Below, in pieces: positions 1-9,289 of a DNA stretch of 64,000 bases. Source of the DNA: Carboxylicivirga taeanensis. Its GTDB lineage: Bacteria > Bacteroidota > Bacteroidia > Bacteroidales > Marinilabiliaceae. The position numbers were made by a program, and so were the translations under genes. The stretch lies in NCBI RefSeq assembly GCF_051851475.1, contig NZ_JBPUSJ010000001.1:124001-188000 (forward strand), read 5' to 3'. Within the stretch, counting starts at the first letter, position 1. Every line of letters starts with the position of its first letter. The notes under the pieces were generated by a model. It did not search any database. It had not been told where the DNA came from and saw only the letters and a program-made list of their open reading frames with translations.

Positions 1-1
1 T

Positions 2-583
2 GTGGTTGGCGCTCACTACGACCACCTGGGCAGTTACAATGGCTACATTTGGAATGGGGCTGATGATAATGGTTCAGGAGCGATAGGAGTGGTAGCTATT
101 GCCAAAGCATTTATGGCAACAGGCGTTCAACCCAAACGCACCATCATCTTTGCCAACTGGACCGCTGAAGAAAGAGGTTTATTTGGTTCAAGATACTTTG
201 TTGATTCCTTTGAGCACATCAAGCAGGTAAAGTACTACCATAATTACGATATGATTGGAAGAAGCTACAATTACGAGCGTCCTGACTCGGCCGTGTCGTT
301 GTTGTACACCAAAGCCTGGGCTCAGGCCGAAGCACTCTGCCGAAAACACATCAAAAATCATCAGCTGGGCTTAAAAATTAACTACAGCGCATGGGACAAC
401 CCCACAAGCGGAAGCGATAATGCCCCTTTTGCTAAAAAAGGTATTCCTATTATGTGGTTTCACACTGGCGGCCATGAATCGTATCACATGCCAAGCGATC
501 ATGTGGACAGAATTGATTGGCAGAAGTATGAAGCGATAGTAAAAACAAGCTTTCTGACACTTTGGAACTTAGCCAATGAATAG
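2..583 (+). CDS. M28-family zinc aminopeptidase (5'-truncated)
   Basis: This is the C-terminal part of an M28-family metallopeptidase; the gene begins left of the window. The visible part opens with the metal-binding stretch VGAHYDHLG, followed by GADDNGSG (bridging Asp), TAEERGLFG (catalytic and metal Glu), NYDMIG (metal Asp) and a late WFHTGGH with the last His ligand. These occur in the order expected for the di-zinc peptidase core. The family removes N-terminal residues from peptides, and Bacteroidota members are usually exported, but the signal region is not in view. The substrate cannot be predicted. Confidence 0.88.
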   Translation: MVGAHYDHLGSYNGYIWNGADDNGSGAIGVVAIAKAFMATGVQPKRTIIFANWTAEERGLFGSRYFVDSFEHIKQVKYYHNYDMIGRSYNYERPDSAVSLLYTKAWAQAEALCRKHIKNHQLGLKINYSAWDNPTSGSDNAPFAKKGIPIMWFHTGGHESYHMPSDHVDRIDWQKYEAIVKTSFLTLWNLANE

Positions 584-667
584 TCAAAAGTGCAATTGCT
601 CTTTTTTTTATTAGGAGCAATGAAAATTTATGCTTTATCTTTGCCATGATAAATTAAAAGAATTAAT

Positions 668-697
668 GGCTCTCGTCAACCGTGAGCCTTTGTTGTT
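668..697 (+). terminator. weak hairpin with T-rich tail after the M28 gene
   Basis: GGCTC and GAGCC (668-672 and 684-688) pair, with two more G-C pairs after one mismatch, followed by a T-rich stretch at 689-697. It could end the peptidase transcript. A perfect TAnnTTTG box (TATCTTTG, 636-643) lies just upstream but has no TTG at the right distance, so the hairpin could instead sit inside a fabD leader. Confidence 0.4.
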
Positions 698-745
698 TGC
701 AGCATAAGGCACCTAATACCGGGATGTGAGACATTAAAACTTAAA

Positions 746-812
746 TTATTAAGCAGGTCACAAAAAACAACAATTAACGTTCTTAACAACACTTGTGACC
801 TGCCTTATTAAA
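746..812 (+). repeat. long inverted repeat just upstream of fabD
   Basis: GCAGGTCACAA (753-763) is exactly complementary to TTGTGACCTGC (793-803). The pairing continues outward to about 746/811 with one bulge and one mismatch. The loop is 29 nt. The right arm ends 18 bases before the fabD ATG, so in mRNA the structure would lie beside the ribosome binding region. There is no T-run, so it is not a standard terminator. Confidence 0.75.
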
Positions 813-821
813 CAAATAAAT

Positions 822-1712
822 ATGAAAGCATTTGTATTTCCGGGCCAGGGTGCCCAATACGTTGGAATGGGAAAAGATTTGTATGAAAACTCCCCGCTGG
901 CAAAGGATCTATTCGAAAAAGCAAATGAAATTTTAGGATTCCGTATTACCGACCTGATGTTCGAAGGGACGGACGAGGACCTTAAGCAGACAAAAGTGAC
1001 GCAACCGGCTATCTTTTTACACTCTGTTATATTGGCCAAAACACTTGGCGATGCCTTTCAGCCAGAAATGACTGCTGGTCATTCATTGGGGGAATTCTCT
1101 GCACTGGTAGCTGCTGGTGCCATGAATTTTGAAGATGGTTTAAAATTGGTTTCACAGCGGGCTCAGGCTATGCAAAAAGCCTGTGAAGTTGAGCCATCGA
1201 CTATGGCAGCTATTGTAGGCCTGGAAGATGCAGTGGTGGAAGAAGTATGCGAAAGCATTGAAGAGGTGGTTGTAGCCGCTAACTATAACTGCCCCGGTCA
1301 ATTGGTTATCTCTGGTTCAATCGCAGGCATCGATAAAGCATGCGAGCTATTAACAGAAAAAGGGGCCAAGCGTGCGCTTAAATTACCTGTGGGTGGAGCT
1401 TTCCATTCTCCACTGATGGAGCCGGCGCGCACCGAACTGGCTGCAGCGATTGAGGCCACCGAATTCAGCAAACCTGTTTGTCCGGTTTACCAGAATGTAA
1501 ATGCACAGGCCGTTACTGACCCTGCCACCATCAAGGAAAACTTGGTTGCCCAATTAACAGCTCCCGTTCGCTGGACACAGACTGTTCAGAACATGATTGC
1601 TGATGGTGTTACGTCATTCACCGAAGTGGGACCAGGTAAAGTATTACAAGGATTAGTGAAAAAAGTAGACCGTAAAATGGAATGCAACGGTTTCAGCACT
1701 TATCAAGGATAA
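822..1712 (+). CDS. fabD: malonyl-CoA:ACP transacylase FabD
   Basis: FabD moves the malonyl group from CoA to acyl carrier protein, supplying fatty-acid elongation in the cytoplasm. The 296-residue protein has the N-terminal GQGAQ (8-12), the nucleophile elbow GHSLG with Ser88, Arg113 in SQR, and His195 in GAFHSPLM, all in standard spacing. The ATG at 822 is preferred over an in-frame GTG at 795, because the family begins directly with MxAFVFPGQGAQ and the GTG lies in the arm of an inverted repeat. The gene stands alone, followed by a 7-bp repeat array and a terminator. Confidence 0.97.
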   Translation: MKAFVFPGQGAQYVGMGKDLYENSPLAKDLFEKANEILGFRITDLMFEGTDEDLKQTKVTQPAIFLHSVILAKTLGDAFQPEMTAGHSLGEFSALVAAGAMNFEDGLKLVSQRAQAMQKACEVEPSTMAAIVGLEDAVVEEVCESIEEVVVAANYNCPGQLVISGSIAGIDKACELLTEKGAKRALKLPVGGAFHSPLMEPARTELAAAIEATEFSKPVCPVYQNVNAQAVTDPATIKENLVAQLTAPVRWTQTVQNMIADGVTSFTEVGPGKVLQGLVKKVDRKMECNGFSTYQG

Positions 1713-1715
1713 TTA

Positions 1716-1750
1716 AGCTGGCAGCCAAGAGCTTTTAGCTGATAGCATAA
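1716..1750 (+). repeat. 7-bp repeat array, AGCT family (array a)
   Basis: Five units starting AGC (AGCT, AGCC, AGCT, AGCT, AGCA) begin at 1716, 1723, 1730, 1737 and 1744, an exact 7-base spacing. The other three bases of each unit vary. The array starts three bases after the fabD stop codon. Confidence 0.7.
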
Positions 1751-1782
1751 CAAAGGCAAGCCGAAAAAGCTTGCCTTTTGTT
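1751..1782 (+). terminator. intrinsic terminator after fabD
   Basis: CAAAGGCAAGC pairs with GCTTGCCTTTTG across a short A-rich loop and is followed by TTTT. It lies between the convergent ends of fabD and the acetyl-CoA synthetase gene. Confidence 0.85.
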
Positions 1783-1787
1783 TTGGT

Positions 1788-3677
1788 TCAATCATCCAAG
1801 GTACTCAAATCGCCTTCATCCTCACCTAAAGCCCTGGCTTTTAAAACGCGACGCATAATTTTCCCACTGCGTGTTTTGGGCAGAGAGTCCGCAAAAATTA
1901 CTTCTTCGGGGCGTGCTATTGGCCCCATTACCTTAGCCACATGCTCAAGCAACTCCTTGGCTAGCTCTTTAGAACCTGTTAACCCTGCCTTGAGAATAAC
2001 ATATAGATGAATGCCACTGCCTTTTAATTCATGCGGCAATGCAATAGCAGCCGCTTCAGCAACATCAGGATGGCTAACCGCTGCACTCTCTATTTCAGCC
2101 GTCCCAAGGCGGTAACCACTTACTTTAATCACATCATCACTTCGTCCGATAATCCAGAAATAACCATCTTCATCCTTCCGGGCCGAATCGCCTGCATGGT
2201 AGTATTTTTGCTGTTCAAACTTGGACCAGTAGGTTTCTTTATAGCGCTCATCATCATCCATGATTGTGCGGGCCATGCCAGGCCATGGATTTTTTATCAC
2301 CAAAGCTCCAACCTCGTTGGCAGCCACATCATTCCCCTGTTCATCAACAACACCTACCTCATGGCTAAAAAACGGCTTTGTTGCCGAACCGGGTTTTAAT
2401 GGGGTAACAGGCAATGGACTAATCACGAAACCACCTGTCTCAGTTTGCCACCAGGTATCCATAATGGGGCACTTCTGCTTTCCGACAATGGTATGATACC
2501 AACGCCAGGCCTCAGGGTTGATAGGCTCCCCCACCGAACCCAACAAGCGCAATGAACTAATATCATGGCGATTGACCCACGACTCCCCATAGCGCATTAG
2601 ACCACGAATTGCCGTTGGTGAGGTATACAAGATTGTAATGCCGTATTTATCAATCATTCGCCACCATCTGTCCGGATAGGGATGGTTTGGCGCCCCTTCG
2701 TACATAAAAATGGTAGACCCATTAATTAGCGGCCCATAAACCATGTAACTGTGTCCGGTAATCCAGCCAGGATCAGCCGCACACCACCAGCGATCTTCAG
2801 GTTTAATATCAAATACCATCCGGTGGGTCGCCGATGTATAAACACTGTAACCTCCATGGGTATGCACCAGCCCCTTGGGCTTGCCTGTTGAACCCGAAGT
2901 GTAGAGCAGAAACAGCATATCTTCGGCATCCATCTCCTCTGTTTCGCATTTATGGCTGGCTATCGGCAAGGCTTTTAAGTCGTGATACCAATAATCGCGG
3001 TCATTTTCCATGTAAACATCCTCCCCTGTTCGCTTCACCGTAATACACACCTCCATGGTAGGTGATAGTTCCATCGCTTTGTTCACAATATCCTTCAACT
3101 TGGTAGGCTTTCCCCGCCTAAAACCACCATCGGCAGTAATTACCACCCGGCTATTGGCTGCATTAATGCGTTCGGCCAGTGCCTCGTGACTAAAGCCGCC
3201 ATAGACCACGCTATGCGCGGCACCAATTTTAGCACAAGCCAGCATGGCAAATATTTGCTCGGGTATCTGAGGCATGTAAATGGTGACAATATCGCCTTTA
3301 TGGACTCCCATTGCTTTGAGAATATTAGCAAATTCAGCTACTTCGCGATTAAGCGCATGATAAGAGTACGTTTTTAAATCGCCCGGCTCACCTTCCCAAA
3401 TAAGAGCCAGCTTGTTGCGGTTAGATGTTTTCAGGTGTCGGTCAATGGCATTCTGAATAATGTTTGTTTTGCCACCAACAAACCATTTGTAGAAAGGATG
3501 AGCAGAGTCATCGAGCACCTTGTCCCATGGCTTGTACCAATCTAACAACTCAGCCTCTTTGGCCCAAAATTCTTCCCGGTTACTAATGGACTGCTGATAT
3601 AAATCATCGTAGCATTTAATGGTGGCATAGTCGATGACCTCTTTTGAAGGATAAACAAAGTTTTTTGGATCCATCAT
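1788..3677 (-). CDS. acs: acetyl-CoA synthetase (AMP-forming)
   Basis: This enzyme activates acetate to acetyl-CoA through an acetyl-adenylate. The 629-residue protein has the ANL-superfamily P-loop YTSGSTGKPKG near residue 260, the WWQTETGG motif, the C-terminal hinge GRSDDVIKVSGYRLG, and the end motif PKTRSGKIMRR, whose Lys606 is the usual acetylation-regulated catalytic lysine. Length and N-terminal fold match bacterial Acs, not the longer propionyl-CoA ligases. It may be co-transcribed with the upstream PEP-synthase-like gene, which ends 153 bases away on the same strand. Confidence 0.95.
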   Translation of the reverse strand: MMDPKNFVYPSKEVIDYATIKCYDDLYQQSISNREEFWAKEAELLDWYKPWDKVLDDSAHPFYKWFVGGKTNIIQNAIDRHLKTSNRNKLALIWEGEPGDLKTYSYHALNREVAEFANILKAMGVHKGDIVTIYMPQIPEQIFAMLACAKIGAAHSVVYGGFSHEALAERINAANSRVVITADGGFRRGKPTKLKDIVNKAMELSPTMEVCITVKRTGEDVYMENDRDYWYHDLKALPIASHKCETEEMDAEDMLFLLYTSGSTGKPKGLVHTHGGYSVYTSATHRMVFDIKPEDRWWCAADPGWITGHSYMVYGPLINGSTIFMYEGAPNHPYPDRWWRMIDKYGITILYTSPTAIRGLMRYGESWVNRHDISSLRLLGSVGEPINPEAWRWYHTIVGKQKCPIMDTWWQTETGGFVISPLPVTPLKPGSATKPFFSHEVGVVDEQGNDVAANEVGALVIKNPWPGMARTIMDDDERYKETYWSKFEQQKYYHAGDSARKDEDGYFWIIGRSDDVIKVSGYRLGTAEIESAAVSHPDVAEAAAIALPHELKGSGIHLYVILKAGLTGSKELAKELLEHVAKVMGPIARPEEVIFADSLPKTRSGKIMRRVLKARALGEDEGDLSTLDD

Positions 3678-3830
3678 AAATTTTCAGATTTATCTCTTGG
3701 TTAATAATGTGATTGTCACCAAGATATAAATAGAAAATTGCTTTTACAATATTTTCAGACTCTTTATTCTGAATATCAACACCACTAAAAACGTCGCCCA
3801 CAAGGCGCTTCAGCACCCCGCTAGTCTCAA

Positions 3831-6818
3831 CTAATCGTTAACCACAATAGCCGCTTTCTGCTTCTTCCCATCCATAAGAATAGTAAGCGGCTGTTCGAAT
3901 TCGACATGGCAAAAGTATTGGGTGGCACGAATTTGCTTCTGAGCTTTCAGGGTATCGAGCATAACAAATTGGTTCTGGTCATTATGATGCACACTAAAAT
4001 AGCCAACATTCATAGATGTAACGTTGTGGAAAAAGTGTGAGCCCAGCGAGGCATCCAATGGAAAGTTTGGCAAGCCCATCTCAACAATAATGCGGGCATG
4101 TGATATCTGTGACCAATATACCGGGATGCCGGTAAAACGGTCGCGCGTGCCCCAGCGACCAGGCCCAATCAACACGTACTCCTTCCCCTGCTCCTCAAAG
4201 TATTTATTGATCTCGGCCATCTCGGCCCCCATCTCCGCTGTTTTGGTGCGATCAAAGACATCGATGTTCATATACACCACATCTTTGATATGATTAAGAC
4301 GACCATTTCCCATTCCTTTCACAGACTGCAACAATATCTTATCCCTATCCACCTCATCGAAGTTGATATGCACATTGTTTTCAACGCGGATAAGTGGCTT
4401 TATCTGCAGAAGGTATAGCGTCGGTAAATCGCGAATACCCGGGTCCAGGTCTACTGCAAACTCAATCTCTACCGGAGCGCCCATAGCTTCTTTAAAAAAC
4501 CGCAGCAGCATATCGAGTGTACGCGAAAGAGGTATATAGTCGTATTTGAGGATATTGGAAAAGTTTACCACACGAGGGCCGCGCTTATCAAAATCGTTAA
4601 CCATGCGGTCGTAACTGTAATCATAAACCGTTGCACAGTGCTTCAGGTTCCCATCTTCCTCGGCCTCTTTGATACTCAGCTTAACAATGGCCGCATCTTC
4701 TCCGCCTTTCTCCAGACAAAAATCGGTATTTTCCAGATCAAGTGCATAAAAGTAGGCCTGAGAATCTTTTATCTGATCCTGGATGGAGTTAAGTTCCAGC
4801 TTTGGGTGCTTGGGACAAAAACGATAGGCTTTTTCGCCACCAACCACGTATTTCCCCAAGCCAACAGCCAGCACCGCAAAGCCGTCTTCGGGCTTCATGT
4901 ATGAAAAAGGGTAGTAGTTGTACGACTGCGCCACACCACTGATATTGGGATAAAAACGTTCGCCCACCTTGCCACCAACCACTTCCTGGATGATCACCGC
5001 CATCTTTTCCTCCTCAATTTTATAGTTGACGGCATCGAAGTAAGCTTTCGCCGGGTCGCTGAACATGGATGCATAAACCAGCTTAACGGCCGTGCACAAC
5101 TGACGAAAACGCTCATTGACATCCGGATGGTTATTGGGCACCATGTAAGTGGCATAAACCCCGGCAAAAGGCTGGAGCAAGCTATCCTCAAACAAGCCTG
5201 AAGAACGAACTGCTAAAGGCTGATCCATCACCTCAACATATTGCCGAAGCTTATCGTTGACTTCATCGCTGAGTTCTGATTTCAGGAATAACGCTTTTAT
5301 CTCATCGTAGTTTTTCTTGACAAAAGCCTGTGTATACAAATCGTTCTTTTCGATGAAATGAGTGAACTCTCCTGCGCCAATAATTGTAGTGGCCGGGATA
5401 CGTATGTTAATATCATCAATAATGTTATCAAAATTGATGTTTTCGATGAAATTGCTCAAAAAAGCAACACCCCGACCTTTACCACCGAAGGAGCCTTCGC
5501 CAATACGTACGATATAGCGACTGCTTTTTACCATTTCTTTGTCGAACATGACCACTTTACCACGCAGGCGCTCCAGGCGCACATCTTCGAATATTTTAAG
5601 AATGGCCAGACGCAATTTGTTGGAACTCTCAAAGTCCTCAATCCGATAGGGGCGCAGGCGCTTGGCAATGGTGATTTCACCACGTGCCATCAGCCAGGTC
5701 GAAATTCCGTTTCGTCGGGCATGGTATAGCAGGGATTCGGGCGTAACCTGTTCGATGCAATCCACAAACTCCTTGAGATTGCGCGCCACCGCTACTTTTG
5801 TGCCCCGTGTGTTTTTAAACACGAAGTTGCCAAACCCCAGCTTTTGGTGAATAAAATTGTAAATATCCAACGATAAACTGTCCGAGTTCTTATCAATAAA
5901 ATCGGATTGGATAGCCTCTGCCCTTAAAGCATTGGCCGGATCAGACGACTGTAAAAGCGTGGGAATAATTGTTTTTGATTTGACGTACTTAATCAGCTCC
6001 ACTCCAGCCTCCTCATCTTCAACCCCGTTACGTGTATATTTCACGTCAGAAATCACACAAATGAGGTTATCCAGGTATTTATCCACAATCTCAACGGCAT
6101 CCTCATAATTACTCACCAGGAGAATTTTTGGGCGGACGCGCATCTTCATAATTTTATGCAGCTGATCGCTCGATTCTTCAGCCAATATCGCCTGTGTCTG
6201 ACTCATAATAATGGAGTAAAGCAAAGGCAGGTAACGGGTGTAGTACTTTTGCGAATCCTCTACCAGCAGAATAACACGCACATCGCCAACCTGCACATCC
6301 TTCTCCACATTCATCTTATCTTCTACATATTTAATCATGGCCAGAAACACACGCGAATCGCCGTTCCACACAAACACGCGATCGATGTGCTCGATATTAC
6401 CGCTGCCTTCGTCAAAAAACTTCAAATCAGCGTTATTGTTCACCATCAGCAAAATAGGCACATCAGGCTGAACCAGCTTCAGACGGGCACTCATTTGCAG
6501 CGGCAACAATTTATCGAGCCCCGCCATCAGGATAATCATATCAAACTCCCGTTCCTGAAGCATTTGCTCAGCCTCATCGGCCGTGGCTACACTCGTGATA
6601 CGCGGAGCCGTAAATAAATTTAACTGCAGGTATTCCCCAAAAATTTTGTCGAAGAACCGTCCTTCGCGAACAATACTGTACGAATCGTAATGGTTGGCAA
6701 TCAACAACACTTCACGCACCTTAAAGGACATCAGTTCCTGAAAAATATCGCGGTCGGTGCGCTTGCGGTTATATATTTGGGATAGCTCAATTTGGCTCGT
6801 CTGACTTTTCATGTACAA
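3831..6818 (-). CDS. receiver-like / PEP-synthase ATP-grasp fusion protein
   Basis: This 995-residue protein joins two response-regulator-like modules (about residues 36-130 and 180-325, the second with LLVEDS and an acidic ISDVKYTRNG loop) to a PEP/pyruvate-binding ATP-grasp domain of the pyruvate phosphate dikinase/PEP synthase type (about 430-800). The latter shows GGKGRGVAFL, PLAVRSSGLFEDS and the VIIQEVVGG stretch. The phosphohistidine swivel domain and C-terminal PEP barrel of full PEP synthases are not recognisable. It therefore cannot be assumed to make PEP by itself; it may phosphorylate or bind a partner. A second Met two codons in is an equally possible start. Confidence 0.8.
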   Translation of the reverse strand: MYMKSQTSQIELSQIYNRKRTDRDIFQELMSFKVREVLLIANHYDSYSIVREGRFFDKIFGEYLQLNLFTAPRITSVATADEAEQMLQEREFDMIILMAGLDKLLPLQMSARLKLVQPDVPILLMVNNNADLKFFDEGSGNIEHIDRVFVWNGDSRVFLAMIKYVEDKMNVEKDVQVGDVRVILLVEDSQKYYTRYLPLLYSIIMSQTQAILAEESSDQLHKIMKMRVRPKILLVSNYEDAVEIVDKYLDNLICVISDVKYTRNGVEDEEAGVELIKYVKSKTIIPTLLQSSDPANALRAEAIQSDFIDKNSDSLSLDIYNFIHQKLGFGNFVFKNTRGTKVAVARNLKEFVDCIEQVTPESLLYHARRNGISTWLMARGEITIAKRLRPYRIEDFESSNKLRLAILKIFEDVRLERLRGKVVMFDKEMVKSSRYIVRIGEGSFGGKGRGVAFLSNFIENINFDNIIDDINIRIPATTIIGAGEFTHFIEKNDLYTQAFVKKNYDEIKALFLKSELSDEVNDKLRQYVEVMDQPLAVRSSGLFEDSLLQPFAGVYATYMVPNNHPDVNERFRQLCTAVKLVYASMFSDPAKAYFDAVNYKIEEEKMAVIIQEVVGGKVGERFYPNISGVAQSYNYYPFSYMKPEDGFAVLAVGLGKYVVGGEKAYRFCPKHPKLELNSIQDQIKDSQAYFYALDLENTDFCLEKGGEDAAIVKLSIKEAEEDGNLKHCATVYDYSYDRMVNDFDKRGPRVVNFSNILKYDYIPLSRTLDMLLRFFKEAMGAPVEIEFAVDLDPGIRDLPTLYLLQIKPLIRVENNVHINFDEVDRDKILLQSVKGMGNGRLNHIKDVVYMNIDVFDRTKTAEMGAEMAEINKYFEEQGKEYVLIGPGRWGTRDRFTGIPVYWSQISHARIIVEMGLPNFPLDASLGSHFFHNVTSMNVGYFSVHHNDQNQFVMLDTLKAQKQIRATQYFCHVEFEQPLTILMDGKKQKAAIVVND

Positions 6819-6962
6819 ACAATGTTATTGTGTTGGATTTGGTAACAAATTAAACAGTAAATTCTCACAACAACAACCTTACTCATACAGATTACTGATG
6901 CAGTTTGGTTGACACGCTAGAGAACCTCCATTAATTTTACTGCTCCTTTTCAAAAAAATGAC

Positions 6963-7814
6963 ATGAAAAAGCAAGCCCTAATTTGCGGATACAACATCTC
7001 CTACTACGAAGCAGGCAATGGCAAGTATGCATTAGTATTTTTGCACGGAAACTCCCTTTGCGCCGACATCTTCCTGAAACAGCTTAATGATGCAGCGCTA
7101 AAATCACGGTATAGACTAATTGCTCCAGATTTTTTAGGACATGGAGAATCGGACAAAGCCGGACAAAACAAAAAGGATTACCACCTTCACAATCAAGCTA
7201 AAATAATTAATGCCCTCATCGCTCACTTACAATTAACCCATGTAATACTGCTCGGACACAGCCTTGGTGGCAACATAGCCATTGAGGTACTCAGGAGCAA
7301 TACACAAATTGAGGCACTCGTGTTGATTTGTTCATTTCCAGCTTCAAACCCTTTCAACAAGCGTATCTTCAAAAACACCCCTGCTATTCAGTACTTTTTT
7401 CAGTCTACTCTGTCCTCTGAGGACATACACAAAATGAATGACTTGTTACTCAGCAAAGCCAATACAAACAGCAAGAGCAAGCTATTCACTGCATCTATTA
7501 AAAAAAGCGATGCTTTTTGTCGAAAAACATTGGCACAAATAATTTCAGAAGGAAACTATATGGACCAACAGGAATTTATGAAAACAATTGACATACCTGT
7601 AATTGGTATTTTTGGTGAAAGGGACCAGTTTTATGATTTGGCTTACCTCCAAAGGCACTGCTCATCGCTTTTTACGAATTTATTTGTGGTAGCTACCGCG
7701 GGGCACATGCCTTTTTATGAAACCCCTTTAAAATTTAGTCAACTGCTGTTAAATGAAGTTGGACAATTAGTAGCTCAGGATAAAATTAACACCTTACACT
7801 CCAAAAATGAGTAA
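6963..7814 (+). CDS. alpha/beta hydrolase
   Basis: This is a 283-residue alpha/beta-hydrolase. It shows the oxyanion-hole motif FLHGN, the strand-4 motif APDFLGHGES, the nucleophile elbow GHSLGGN with catalytic Ser near residue 101, an acid in FGERD and the late GHMPFYE His. No signal peptide is seen. Substrate is unknown; esterase, haloalkane-dehalogenase-like and acyl-transferring members share these motifs. It is divergent from the upstream gene and convergent with the following lipoprotein. Confidence 0.85.
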   Translation: MKKQALICGYNISYYEAGNGKYALVFLHGNSLCADIFLKQLNDAALKSRYRLIAPDFLGHGESDKAGQNKKDYHLHNQAKIINALIAHLQLTHVILLGHSLGGNIAIEVLRSNTQIEALVLICSFPASNPFNKRIFKNTPAIQYFFQSTLSSEDIHKMNDLLLSKANTNSKSKLFTASIKKSDAFCRKTLAQIISEGNYMDQQEFMKTIDIPVIGIFGERDQFYDLAYLQRHCSSLFTNLFVVATAGHMPFYETPLKFSQLLLNEVGQLVAQDKINTLHSKNE

Positions 7815-7846
7815 GCTGCCAAAGAAAAAATCCTTAGCAGCTTACT
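7810..7846. terminator. hairpin between convergent genes
   Basis: AGTAAGCTGC (7810-7819, which contains the hydrolase stop codon) pairs perfectly with GCAGCTTACT (7837-7846). There is no clear U-tract on either strand, so its strength as a terminator is uncertain. Confidence 0.5.
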
Positions 7847-7853
7847 AATTGTG

Positions 7854-9284
7854 TTAGTCCAATAACTCAATCGTTCGGTTAGAATAGTTGAAGGACATCA
7901 CCTGCACAAAGCCATCGAGCTGACTAAGTGTTCCGGTGCGATTTTCCTGGAAACCGAGTCCGTTAACAACTCCGACAGTAAAGTCTGTTTCGGGACAGGA
8001 AGCGTTTTCACAGCCATAGTAATGCACCGCAACAATGTACGTTCCGTCTGGCACATCAGACAGCCAATAAATGTTTTCTGGCCCAAACCCATCCACATCA
8101 TCTCTATCCAGATAACCACCGCTGGATGAATATGGATTAGAGAATTTAATGGTTTCGCCATGAGGATCGGTTACCCACAAATCAATATCGGTGAGGTTGG
8201 TGTTCCATGAAAGTCCAATTTGAAGCACCCCATTGGAATCAGGCAAATCATCCAAATCGCTCTGATATACCATTATTTGGTTGGCATTATACCACGAAAC
8301 AAGGGTTGACACAAAACTTTGATCAATTCGTGGATTACTCCACCGAATTGAACTGAGCTCCTCCAAAGGATCTGTCACCCAGCTGAGGACATCACTTCCA
8401 AGCGCATTAGTTTGTTCCTGTAGGTTATGATAATTAGTTTGAAAGTTATCTAGAAAGTTGAAAAATTGGTCTGAAACAACCGTTTTAACAACACTGGAAA
8501 CTGCGATCAAAGCAGCTCCTCCCGCAATAGCAGGAGTTAAGCCTCCAACTGTTCCTGCGCCCAAAATAACAGCTCCGGCATTTCTCGAGTAATTCATCCA
8601 ACTAACCACCTCTGAATTAATAAATTGGTGAAAGGCATCAATAAAAATGGTCAGTGCCTCGTCAACACTTTCATTGTCCGTTTTTAGGAGTTGACGCGAA
8701 CTGTTAGCCATTTTTTCGAGGCGCGGCAGTGGATGAGGAAAGGCAATTTGCTGTTTCCCGCTTAATGCATTTAATTGTGCGGCAGCAGCCGATTCAAAAA
8801 TAATTTCCTCATCATAACCTGTTCCCCGACTCGTAATCTTGCTCTCATTTAAAAGAGTGCCCAGGCGGTTATCCCAGTCGTAATGGTAAATTCTTACGTA
8901 AAAACTTTCAGCATCGATACGCTCAAATTCAAGTACTTCTCCATTTTTCTCGCCTGTAAAGGGGTCAATAGAATAGACGAATGTTGGTTCCCCAAATTCA
9001 TCAAGCAATATGACACTCTCGACATTACTTTCACTGTCATATACATAAAAGCCACTTAAGGTAGTCTGCACTTCAGAGTCACTGGTATGCATAAGAACAG
9101 ACAGTTGCAGGTCATCCTGAAAAATACTGGCTTTCAAAGGAAAGGCTGCCCCGGGATTTTCGTACCACACCATTTCAATAGGTGACACGGGATCGGTGAT
9201 ATCGTTATTAACTGGTGTATCATCATCCTGACACGCTACCAAAACCAACAACAAAACGCCAAATATATATCCTTGTAATTTCAT
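7854..9284 (-). CDS. lipoprotein with C-terminal DUF2135-like domain
   Basis: The 476-residue protein starts with a lipoprotein signal (LVLVACQDDD, lipid Cys at about 18, followed by Asp residues). A central Gly/Ala-rich stretch near residues 235-265 is hydrophobic. The C-terminal 120 residues contain LSWNTNLTDIDLWVTDPHGE and a later GTYIVAVHYYG, the pattern of the DUF2135/YfaP-type beta-sandwich. The role is unknown; a surface-exposed or periplasmic envelope protein is likely. Five bases separate it from the DUF5723 gene, so both probably share one mRNA. Confidence 0.75.
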   Translation of the reverse strand: MKLQGYIFGVLLLVLVACQDDDTPVNNDITDPVSPIEMVWYENPGAAFPLKASIFQDDLQLSVLMHTSDSEVQTTLSGFYVYDSESNVESVILLDEFGEPTFVYSIDPFTGEKNGEVLEFERIDAESFYVRIYHYDWDNRLGTLLNESKITSRGTGYDEEIIFESAAAAQLNALSGKQQIAFPHPLPRLEKMANSSRQLLKTDNESVDEALTIFIDAFHQFINSEVVSWMNYSRNAGAVILGAGTVGGLTPAIAGGAALIAVSSVVKTVVSDQFFNFLDNFQTNYHNLQEQTNALGSDVLSWVTDPLEELSSIRWSNPRIDQSFVSTLVSWYNANQIMVYQSDLDDLPDSNGVLQIGLSWNTNLTDIDLWVTDPHGETIKFSNPYSSSGGYLDRDDVDGFGPENIYWLSDVPDGTYIVAVHYYGCENASCPETDFTVGVVNGLGFQENRTGTLSQLDGFVQVMSFNYSNRTIELLD

Positions 9285-9289
9285 AGTTA

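Noticed and set aside
795..821. GTG at 795 as the fabD start
   Set aside because: It would add nine residues absent from the family and lies inside the inverted-repeat arm.
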